The position numbers and the translations under genes were made by a program. The notes below the pieces were generated by a model. That model saw only the letters and a list, made by a program, of their open reading frames with translations, was not told where the DNA came from and ran no database searches. This document shows, piece by piece, positions 39,202 through 50,668 of a DNA stretch of 64,000 nt. Numbering within the stretch: the stretch's first letter is position 1; every line of letters starts with the position of its first letter. Source of the DNA: Lucifuga dentata (taxonomy: Eukaryota; Chordata; Actinopteri; Ophidiiformes; Bythitidae); contig VXCM01000826.1 of assembly GCA_014773175.1 (NCBI GenBank), forward strand, positions 60,382-124,381. The letters run 5' to 3'.

Positions 39202-42200
39202 ATCCCACTCTTTGCCCCCTAATTTGCCTCTTTAGGAAGTGACAGTTGTATTTAGGGAAAAGGTTATCATTGTATTAGAATAGAGTGCTGGCCCTGAGGC
39301 TTACCTAGAATTACATGACAGTGCCTGCAGCCCCCTACGTTCTGTGCTAGGCTGAAATGTTATCAGTCTGACTTAATTACTGTCACTGGGCAGTGGAATT
39401 GACTGTAATGTATGTTCCAGGTTTGGACACACCGGATGGTTATGAATAGTTGAGCAGCAAATTCCAAATTCTTCGATCTTTTACGGTTTAACTTTAGGTC
39501 AAAAAGTTAAATTCTAGGGTTGTAAGTGTATTTATCTCAATGCGTTTAGTCGACTTTATACTTCACATCCTCTGCTGCACCGTAAACACGCCACACACAC
39601 ACACACACACACACACACAGCCACACACAGCACATCCTTTATCTGATTAGCTGGCAAGCCTATGTGTAGCTGTGTGTGTGTGTTTGTGAAACATAGTGTG
39701 TTGCAGCACAGCATTAGGCCCCAGGCAGGGCATGGATTTCATTTAGGGAAGTATCAAAGGTTTACACGCTGTTCGCTTTAATCAGCATGTTTATCAGGCA
39801 GAGAAAAATTGCAGGAAGGGACCACAGGGAGAAGGGGGGNGGGGGGGGGTTATCTTAAGGACCAGTAGCCAGGGAAATTGATAATGGCTACAAGGTAATT
39901 TACTGGAGACTCGTGCATCCCTCCACTGCTTCAACCCATGCCTCTCATTCTAATTACAGCCCATGTAATGTTCTAATGAAGCTGCAGGTGTGTCTGTATT
40001 GGGAGGAGAGGATTAGTTTTGTGTGTTTCAATGTGTTTTTGTGTGTGTGTGTGCATCTGTGTGTGTGTGTTCAACTTGGTGTGTCAATCTGGATCAAGCC
40101 GGTTTCACATGAGAAGACTGAATGCAACTCAAGGCTGTGTCAGTATCTCTCGAGTGTGTAGTTGTCTTCCTGTTTCTGAAATATGAATATGAAATGAAAA
40201 GCAATTAGATTAGCCCTCAGCTATATTAAAGATACATGCCACTCACACACACACACACACACACACACACTACTCCACTGGTACTTCAAGTTGTGGGANA
40301 CATGCCACTCACACACACACACACACACACACACACTACTCCACTGGTACTTCAAGTTGTGGGATTTGGTCTTCCAGCTGAAGGTGCAGGGGGTGGAAAT
40401 TGTGGCCAGAAGGACACACTAAACTGCTGATAAGGTTCAGGAACTGTCTTTAGTAAGTTGTGTGTCAGTACATCCATTCCAAAACTCAGCTGTAAACATC
40501 AACATACTCACACATAGACACACACACATAACACCCCCATGGGATGTGGGCTGAACTGTAAAGGCCTTGATACGACCAGAGTGTAAACATCCCCGGCTGG
40601 ATTGCGGTCCAGTGAGAGGACAGACTAGGCTGGAATCTGTTTTAGTGCGTGTATGTGTGTGTGTTTACATATGTTTGTGTGGTTACATTCACATACAGTA
40701 CCATTATAGGTTGAGCAAGCAGTATTTTTCCCCAAGGGACAATGACATCATTTCACCATGACAATGCACGTTGCACTTACTGTATAATGGAAAGGACCAG
40801 AAATCTTTGTGGTTAAGTTTCCTGAAGAATGATTTTCCTCCCTTTCCATCCTTTTCTTCCCCACAGGAAAAGGAGGGTGTCGAGGCAGTGTCTGTTGGGG
40901 CCATTCTCTCCGATTACCAGCGAGTCCGTGTGGAAAATGTGTAAGTTAACCGCACACACACATGTACACTTTCTTTTACCCAGAATGCTCTTTTTAACTA
41001 AAGTACACACACACACACACACCCAATGAGTTTAATCCTCTGAACTTGAATGACGCACACTCTGAAGGAAAAGACTTCATCCTCTGTCGTGTTTTCCTCA
41101 ATGTGAGTTCCAAATAGAATGAGTTTTGTTTATACACAAACACACACACACACAAATGCAATTTTCGTCTACACACCAATTTATTTAGACTAGCTTTGGT
41201 GTTATGGTGTGATTCCATTTTAATGATTTCAAGAAAAAATATGAAACTGACAGTTTCAAAATTATCCAAGTTTTTAATAATATTATAAAATTTAACTTTC
41301 CCATTAGGACTGGAACACGACAGTCTTATTTGAGGGAAGGTGAGAGGGTTTGCTTGTGTTATAGATACCCATACTTCTTTCTTGTTCTGTTCTTTTCTTT
41401 TTCTTTCCATCTTTGTTTTTTACTGTCTTTCATCCTCTTTTTGTTCTCTTTAGTTCTAGACTTACACAGACTGGACACAATGCAGCACAAGCCTCTCTTG
41501 TTTCATATTTCCAACAAAACCACAAAGCTCTGTGCTTATTAACAAATCCTGCTGTCAGTCAACCATTGTTTCTTCTTACACACACTAGATGCATACACAT
41601 ACACATGCACACACATAGACACCTCAGGCATTTTTTTTTTTTTTTGANTTTTTTTTTTTTTTGAGCAAGAGAGATTTATGTGCAGAGGTTTTGGTTCCAT
41701 TTACCTTCTGTGATGCAACCTGTGTGTGTGTGTGTGTGTTAACAAGTACATTTTGAATTTCTTCTCTTGATTAAAGCCCCTGTTAGAGTTTTTCAGGTGG
41801 GAGCGTGACTCTTTTGCTGATCTGAACCTGGCAAATAATCAGTATGAGCCCCTTGCCTCACCTTCCCTTTCTTTAACCATCCTACCTGCTCTCCCCATCC
41901 AATTCACCTGTGCCCCAGATGTTTGCGGCTGGGTTTGCAGCCTCTGGCCTACCTGTGGCGTCAAGAACAAGAGTCCTTGCTCTCTGAGATGATCTCATCT
42001 GGCCTCCATGCTATCCTCATCAAAGTTGCCGCCTTTGGTGAGTTTTTGTCTCTTGCTTGCATCTCAGGCAGCTGGTCTGAAGTCTCCTCCCCTCCTTCTA
42101 GTCACTGACTTAACTTTTATCCCTTTTACTTACTGGAGGTGGACTTAATCTGTGTTTAACATGGGAATGGAAAGGCCACAATTTGGATATGTGAGGGATA

Positions 42201-43789
42201 GGGGAGGAGGGGGAGGAGGAAGGTATAATCAGAGAGAGAAGCGGAGAGAGAGAAGAAGAGTAATGCCCAAATCATTAATCTGTGGCTTAGCAGCAGTGTT
42301 GAGACTTGTGCCAGCGGCGTAAGCACTGAAGCAGAGAACAATATGAAAAGATAAGCACGGGGAGAGGAGGTGTGATAGAAGTGTGCAGTGGCATTGGGCG
42401 GGGGATGAAAGGGAAGGGGGTGGCAGTTGAGAAATAATCACAGGTGATTGCCCCGCACATTAATGCAACCTGTCAATAACCGACGCATGTCCCCATTGTG
42501 TCTGCGAAATGCAGCGTTCTCTGCTTCTGCATACCTCTGAATACATGGTCCGTGAAGTGAAGATTAAAATCTGGTAACTCTCATTTATGTTTCTCAACTT
42601 CTTCAGCAGCGAGAGGAGAGGTTAAAGTGGTGTCACCTGCTTTCTACCTGACTGTTTTGGAGCCTGAGGACATGCAGATCAGATTACAGAATAACAGAAA
42701 AGAGAGAGTAAAAAAAAAAAAAAAATCNAAAAAAAAAAAAAAAATCTTTTTCTTTTCTTGGGTACTGTACATGATATTAAGATTCCTACCTGTATCGACT
42801 TGACAGTGAAGCCAGATCCTTTTTGACGGCGCCGGTGATGAATGATAATTACGACTACAAATGGCCCTTTTTACTCTCAAACTACTCATGGCGATAGATC
42901 ATCATGTAGACACTGTTTACATGCTCTTAAGTGGTTGTTGTCACCTTTGTTGCATTCAGTTGAAAAGGGGACTGCAGCTGAGTGATGACCGCAGAGCTCA
43001 GTGACACTTTCAGCATATTCTGTATCTCTCAACGCTGCTCAGGTAACAGGAATCATTTGTTGCAGATTTTGTTTCTTTGATATTTTATATCTCATTTTTA
43101 AATGGTTTAATGCTGTTTTTTTGTTAGTTTTTTTTTTTATTTTTACATAATTTTAATTCCTATTTCTTAGTTGTTCATTGTATCCAAGTAAAATGTAATT
43201 CTGTGTTTAACATCAGCCAATCAGCCAATCAAATGGCTGGAAGGTGGCCCTGCTGGAATAATCCACATGCAGAGAAAACACCTCACCTTGAGGGCCTCAT
43301 CCACCCTGAAACCTCTGCCAAGCTTTCAGCCCTTCTCTAAACACAACTTTGTCTAAAAGCAAATTCTCAACATTTTTTGGAAGATTATAATTAGAATGGA
43401 AAATCACCTCGGGTGTCTTTGAGTGTGTATCTTGGCCTCCCACTGTAGATGTTTGTGTGAGTATGTGTGTGTGCATGTGTGTTTTGGCTACAGGTAAAAA
43501 GGAAAGATCTTATCACCCCTGACTCCTCACCTGTCCCGAGGCAGAGGTAATTAGAAAGGAGAGAATTGAATAGGGGTNCACCCCTGACTCCTCACCTGTC
43601 CCGAGGCAGAGGTAATTAGAAAGGAGAGAATTGAATAGGGGTGCAAGCGCCCGAGGCACTTTAGGCACCACTCATATAATTGCAGCTTTGGTGGGAGCAG
43701 GTCTGAGCAGTGAGGTGTGCTGTTTGGGAGAGATTGGGTGACAGAAAGGCGTACCTGGAGGCCTTTGGTGTTTGTGTGTCTGGTATAGG

Positions 43790-43833
<44 letters not shown>

Positions 43834-45786
43834 TTTGGAAGGATTTACTTGTGCAGACCTCAGGAGGAGAAAAAACAACTCTCACAGGGCAAAGGTTAAG
43901 TCTGCATGTGAAATGACAGCCAAAACAGCTTACGATATTATGACATCATGACATGGATTTTTGTGGGCTTGATTAGTGGGAGGTCATCCAGGCTTAATAT
44001 TCCTTCATTTGCTACTTAGAAAGACTGGTGTGAATTAACAGTGAATGGATAAAGAAAATACTTTTTCTTAAGGGAGGATATATTCTGTGATGACAAATCC
44101 CTGTAGTGAAAAGACAGCTGTCCAGATGCAGGATGATCCTTGAAGTGAATTCTCCAGAATTGTTCATTTGTATGGCAGTTTAAAACCACAAAAGGGGGGG
44201 GGGGGGGGNGGGGGGGGGGGGGATTTTCGACTTTGAAGATGCCAAATTGCATTTAGTGCAGTCTGTTGAACTTTCTAAGTTAACCGTATGAATGTCATAA
44301 AATGCTTCTAATTAGAAAAAAACCATTCGCACCAAAGGGAAATGTGTATTTGTTGGTAAATTGCTCCTTTATTATACAATATCTTTTGTGCTAACCATGC
44401 TAATTGGCAATTCGGAGAGCTGGCATTAAATATTCATGCAGTTAGTTAATTGATTGATTAGTGCAGGTGTATGTGAGGGCATAGGTTCAGCGGTTAATTG
44501 GTCCTCAGCTCCAAAGATAATTGGCATGTGTGAAATCGAGGTCTGTCTTCCTGAAAACCTTTTATCACCGCATGATCTTTTACTCTTCACACGAACATAC
44601 CCTCTGTTATGAAGAAGAGAATTTGTGTCACCAATTGCCTCCACTGATCAACTCACCCACCCAGGATACTGAATAGCATTTAATATTCATTTGAAGTACA
44701 ATTAATGTTTAAAAATATTCAAGAAAATTAACTTCATTGCTTTATTAGTCATAAGAAACAGTTTTTAAAATTTATCTGGATCCAGAACAAATTGCATCTA
44801 TTGATAGTCTATTATGGGATAAATATGTGTCTGTGGCTGCGGTACTCATAAGATCTTTTAAACAAGAAATATTGGAGAGACTGCAAGTTTCAATGTGCCC
44901 AGACATTAAATGAAACAAGTGTTCTGTAGGCAGAATATTATTAATGATAAAAGGCAGAAGTGTTTTTCTACAAGATTGGAGCATATCAGACCATATCAGA
45001 TATTTTGGCTCTTCCTGAAGAGAGACAAGGTGCCAGCTGCTTCTAGGAATGTTCCATCTTATGATCTGGCATAAATTGACATTTAGTCATTTCAGTCACT
45101 CAGTTCATGTTGTGTTGTTGACATTTTAGCACTGAGGCAATACTGACACAATTAAAGACGCTTTAAGGCACTCACAGTAATGATAAACAAGTCATTCTGA
45201 TTGAACAAAATCAAAATTGCAGGCTGGTTATGAAAAATTAAATAAAGCAATGATTATTTTTACAGCATTTTCACTTTCCCAGAATTTATTTTTCAGTTGC
45301 TCTATCTGATGAAAAACCTCAAAAGAGAAATACATGAAGGCATAACTCATGAGATTCATGTGTTTAATGTCTCAGAACATTAAGTACAAGGATCAGGGTT
45401 CAACTGAAACATCCCTAAACAGTATTGTCTTAGAAAGATGGGCAATAGATATTTTTTTTTTCCACTTATGTTTTTTTAAACCACCTGTAAAATCTCTGCA
45501 TAAAATTTTACATTAAATGAGATCCGAGTTCCCTCAAAGAAAAAAACAAAAAGATTTGTTACGTTAACACATTAATTTTGTCCATTAATTCTCGCTGTTA
45601 GTACTCACAGTTTCTCCTCTTTGAGTTGTTGGACCGGAAAGATTTCATCTCGATGTGATTGCCACACAATTCATGCCGCCTATTATTCTGTTCACAGACA
45701 CCGAATTTCAGATAAGAGCCTGACAAATTTCACATACAACCTTAATCTTATCATGCTTTGTATGGTGCAGCCTCCCTTCCGTTCTT

Positions 45787-45822
<36 letters not shown>

Positions 45823-48800
45823 GAAGATTAGGTGATAGTGAACAGCTATTGTTTTGGTGGGGGTGTTGAGAGTGTTGTTCAAAGACTGATGCAGCTCACC
45901 TACTAGGGAGGAGATGCTTATTTCATCCATTTAAAAGCTAAAATGTTACACATCATGAATCCAATTTTCTCTGCCTTTTCTCTCTGAAGGCAGGGATTAA
46001 AGCCGAGCTGTCAGCTTTCTTGCCAGATCTTAAGACAACCCGCGTATGTCTGTGATACCTTGCTCAGCTCAGCTCAGACAGTATCTAGAATCTCCCTGCT
46101 TTTAATTTAGCATTAGGCTCACTAAGCAAAATCACACATGGTTTCAATTAAACAGGTAACTCGCCGCCGTGGGCTTACATGAATCAGCCTCTTAAAGGTG
46201 AGCAGAGGCCAATTGTGATTATTAAAAAGAATTAGTACAAGTGTGTGCTCTGGAAATAATTGCCATTGACTTTTACAAGGATACAAGTAAAACCAGCATA
46301 TTCTGTTGAGTTCAGAAGAAGTGTGTGTTTTTTGTCAGAGTTATGCATGCTGTCAACGACAGCATTTCAGCTGCACATTTTCCAGATAAAACTTTCGCTG
46401 AAAGTACACAGTGATATGGTGTAACTTTAATTGTGATTTATTTCCATCTTTTCCCTAAATATAATTTTTATTTTAATCCCCAATTCCCTTTGTTTTTATC
46501 GTTACTTCTACCTAGAAGGGTTGGTTTTTTTTTGGTTTTTTTTTTAGTGGTGTTACTTAAAAAATTATGAACAGTGGATCTGGATCCAAGTGTGGATTCA
46601 AACATATGCTATAATATGTGCTTGAACAGGGCACACATCAATGGAAATACTGTACAGTAAAAACAGGCCTCGAAATACGCAACAACATGTGTATCTGAGA
46701 TAATGTTGATTCAGTTGCATGCAAGTGGTTTTGCTTATCTTTAATTGTGACAGAGATAAAGCCAGAAAAATAATAAGTTTGTAATATTTTGTTTCTCTTT
46801 AGGCCAGTAAATTATTAAAAAAAAGACAACTTTTGTCTATAGTCTTGTTCGTTCTTGGTGGAGGTATGTGCTCTAATGAATGCCCTACTAGTTATCTTAG
46901 GAGGATCTACAGGTTTTTAAGATTTTCTGTTTTTCGTTATTTCCTCATACCTGAACATGAAACTTGCATGATTGTTTAATTGGCTCTTAGATTCCTGGTA
47001 AACTTTTTATTCCTGGCTAATTTCAACCCCCTAAATGTCGACAAGGCTTTTAAAAAAAATGCTCTCCCTTATTACTGGACTCCTTGGTTTTAAAGTTCAC
47101 TGAATTTAATTGGAGTTTTATAGGATAATACAGGGTAAAAAGCCCTTTTAAAGGAGAGCCATTCCTCTCAGTCTCTCTTAAGGAAGCTCCTCTCTCTCCA
47201 AAGTGCGGTCCCGCTGTCTCTGGCGGCAGACTAATGGCAGCTTCTAGTGGGCTTATTTGGGTTTAATGTGGCATAATGAGGTTAGGTAATTGGGTTTAGG
47301 TCAAGTTGTAAAACAGGTTGAGAGGAGACAGAGATGTGAAGATCATGTAAATGAGTGGTGTTAGATTGCTGAAGGCTCACACTGGTGGCTACTCAAAGAC
47401 TTCTTCAAAGCATTCATTGTACAAGTCCAAGCTCATTCCACCGATCCTCATTTCAGTAATCTTAAGTCAGCCAGGAACATCAGTTAAGAAACACTCATAC
47501 AAGTGTTAAGTTGTCTATGGAGGAATGCCTTCGTATTAATGCCATTCTTATATCATTTTATCACTCATTTCTGTCTTATTGATTTCTGTCCTCCTCCTCC
47601 GTCCCTCTAAATATCAAATTAAGTATCATATATTATTTAACAGTAGGGAAGTTAATGAACATATTAAAAAAAGAGGCATCCCCTCAGCAATTTGAAACCA
47701 ATTATTAAAATTTGTTAAAAGGCATGACTAATTAAAGAGGATTGAATTTTAATGCTTTCTTCTCCCTCCTTATTACCTTTGTGGTGGGTTAAGATGAGAG
47801 GATGTTGAGATTAGATATTCTCACACTAATTAAGACCACAGATCCCCTGGGAAGAGAATAAGGACCTGCTCATTCTCTCCCTCCACACTTTCTCCTCCCT
47901 CATTCTCTCCCTCCCTCAACTGTGGCCCCCCTCCCCCCCCCCCCNCCCCCCCCCCTTGCTGTACCACTGGGGCCTGGAGGAGAGACACAGCAGGGATTAA
48001 GATGAACTCAGGATGGGACGTGATGTCCTTCCTTCCCTTCTTCTCTCCCTTCCCTCTTGTCCCCATCCTTTGCTCCCTAAGGGGCCATGGATGACATATT
48101 AACCTTTGAGGTTGTCAGGCCACGGGAGAGGAGGGATTCTCACATTACGATTGACTTTGTACCTCTAATTAAACATATGAATGTGTAGATGAACAGGACC
48201 ACATGATACATCAGAGAAGAGGAGCTATAATGGATTTCCAGAGAAATCATTAGGCACAACTCAGCAAATTCATTTTATTGCAGTGGCATTCATGTCACAA
48301 CTTCACATCATTCTGTATCAGCCATCAGTAACTTGTTAATGATTATGTCAATCAATAGCATTTCAATCAATAGGCAGCCAGGAAAAGAGAAAATGGGAAA
48401 TGTTGGAAAATGAAGAAAAGGTACTTTCGGTGACTGTGAAGATGTACTTTTTTGTTTCATTACTTTAAGCTCATATGATTGGATAACTGCATGGTTTGAT
48501 ATTTCCTAAAAAATTCTGCACCTTTCACTCTTTTCCTGTTATGCCTTCATTGGTATTTTTTCAGACTAATCACCTGTTGTGCTGAGAGCTTTTGTTTCTT
48601 CTCATTATCAAAGTAAAGAAGATGGAAATGGTAGGATGTGCGTCTATGTTTTCTTGTGAAAGAGGTTGTTTACAGGATGAGATGGAGTTCAGCAAAGGTG
48701 CCATGAGGAGCAGGCATCAGGGCAACAAAGGCAGGATTTAGTGTCATGTAGAGATTAAAACCCATCAAGTGAAGTGTATTCAGTTTATCTACGCCCTTTT

Positions 48801-48885
48801 ATTACCACTAATATGTTCATAATCCCTAAATAGGGCTCATCAAAGTGCTAATCTTTATGTGAACTGTGGTCTTGGGCATCATCAG

Positions 48886-48916
<31 letters not shown>

Positions 48917-49485
48917 GGAGAAGTATTCATTTTAAGTTTTTGTGATTGGGAAGAGAAGGCCAGTATTTTAAGAGTGTGGCACCAGTAGGTTTACATACAG
49001 TACAAAGCTCTCCTCCACCCTTCTCCTCCCCTCTCTCTTTTCTCTCCCATGCCTGTGAGTCACTTCCATGCACCATTTCTGTGGAAGGGGAGGGAAAAGG
49101 CAAATAAACAAGATCTCTTTCCAGAGTTTATGTTCTCAAAGGGAGCTAGATGAGGGGGTGGTGGCTGAGGGGTGTGTGTGAGNTCCAGAGTTTATGTTCT
49201 CAAAGGGAGCTAGATGAGGGGGTGGTGGCTGAGGGGTGTGTGTGAGAGGAGGGGGGATCTTTGGCCAGCGATTGAAAACTGTTGCCCTTACCCGTAGGGA
49301 TTTGTGTACACTACTTGCAAAGTCAAACAAATAGATCCAGGGTGCAGGTTTACGCATGTGCTTGTGTGGCTGCCCATAACCCCCCCCCCCNCCCCCCCCC
49401 CCTGCCTGTCATCTCCAATCTCTGATCTGTGTTCCTGATCAAACCTCTCTCTCTCTTTCTGTACATGTATGTCTGTGTGCAATGG

Positions 49486-49545
<60 letters not shown>

Positions 49546-50634
49546 TGAGTGTGTGTGTATTTCTGTCTTTGTGTGTGTCTTTGTGTGCCTTTCCCACGTG
49601 GGTATCAGGCCTGGATCCAGAGAAGCACTTAGGAAAACCTCTGGCTGACATGGAGCCCTATCTGAAACAGGTCACAGACTGGTAGATATTCTTGACAGCA
49701 GCACTTAATTATATTTTTGTGCATTGTCTCCTCACAGCCAGGTTCATGAAAAAACCTTTTAAAAACTAAAGTGCATGAAGACGTTTTAAAGTATAATTAC
49801 TCACTGTGTATTTTGTAAGTTATTAAACTTATTTTAAGAATTTTTGTTCTCCTTTCTATAGACCCATATATTAAGTCTCCCTAGACGTGCAAACCCTTAC
49901 GTTTGGATGCTTACTGATTTTACATCCGAGTTGCAAAAATATCATGTTTCTTGAGTACAGTAGATCATTTGAGTCATGTAAAGTAAATAATATAGTTTCT
50001 AAATAAACAGACCAATTTGTAACTGTTTAAATAAGATATTTGTTTTTGGTGATTAGCTCTCCCAGAAGTATGGAGTCCATATTTGCGGAGAAGGAGGTGA
50101 ATATGAAACTTTCACCCTTGACTGCCCTCTCTTCAAAAAGAAGATAGTTATGTGAGTAAAGCGTTATAAAGTGACAGGTGTTGGTCCATTTTGGATCAGT
50201 CAGTACATTTACATGCACATTGAACCTTCAGTGTAAAATCTGAGTGGCACTATAGATTTTTTGAAGCGTTGTGTAAATAAGATAATTAGATTGATATTGT
50301 CTTCAATTATTGGTGTATACAGGTAAAAAGACCTGGATTATGCAATTTTAAGTCAAATTACTCAAGCGTGTAAGTGCTCTATCATTTTACAATCGGCATA
50401 TGCATGCTCTGTCCATTTTCTCAGCCAGTGTACTTGCTCTCGTAAGCCGATTAAGCAATGAGTCGTGTATATTCAACAACTGATGGATTTAATTCCATTC
50501 ATGTATACTTTTTTGCCTTAAGCACAGTTCAAAATCTGACTGTAGTGTGCATGTAAGCATACTGACTGTTGCACTTATCAGCACGTGTGGCTGGTTTAAC
50601 TTTAGAAAGTAATGTGATTTTGGCCAACAAGTTT

Positions 50635-50668
<34 letters not shown>

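Larger units (their letters stand above)
27042..40866 (+). other. dph6: dph6 intron 3, 13.8 kb
   Basis: The largest intron in the window, from donor GTAGAC to acceptor CCACAG. It has no coding signal. It holds microsatellites at 29935-30006, 30391-30446, 31763-31808, 39145-39201 and 39592-39619. A poly-G with an N lies at 29349-29374, a poly-T with an N at 33363-33397, and duplicated assembly joins at 32440-32564 and 40234-40364. Unique, TAAT-rich blocks lie at about 37350-38320. A GC-rich, non-repetitive patch at about 29390-29530 has no coding homology I can recognise. Confidence 0.85.
42038..49608 (+). other. dph6: dph6 intron 5, 7.6 kb
   Basis: A long intron without coding signal. It contains duplicated assembly joins at 43514-43642 and 49120-49246, a GA tract at 43794-43830, homopolymers with Ns at 42728, 44209, 47945 and 49391, a poly-T at 48888-48916 and a GT tract at about 49490-49560. 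A repeat remnant lies at about 46560-46905. Several unique TAATTA-rich blocks (44330-44660, 46080-46260, 47590-47770, 48080-48400) resemble conserved non-coding elements. Confidence 0.85.

Noticed and set aside
40234..40364. Tandem duplication as a biological minisatellite
   Set aside because: It is split by one N and matches five other joins of the same length, so an assembly artefact is more likely.
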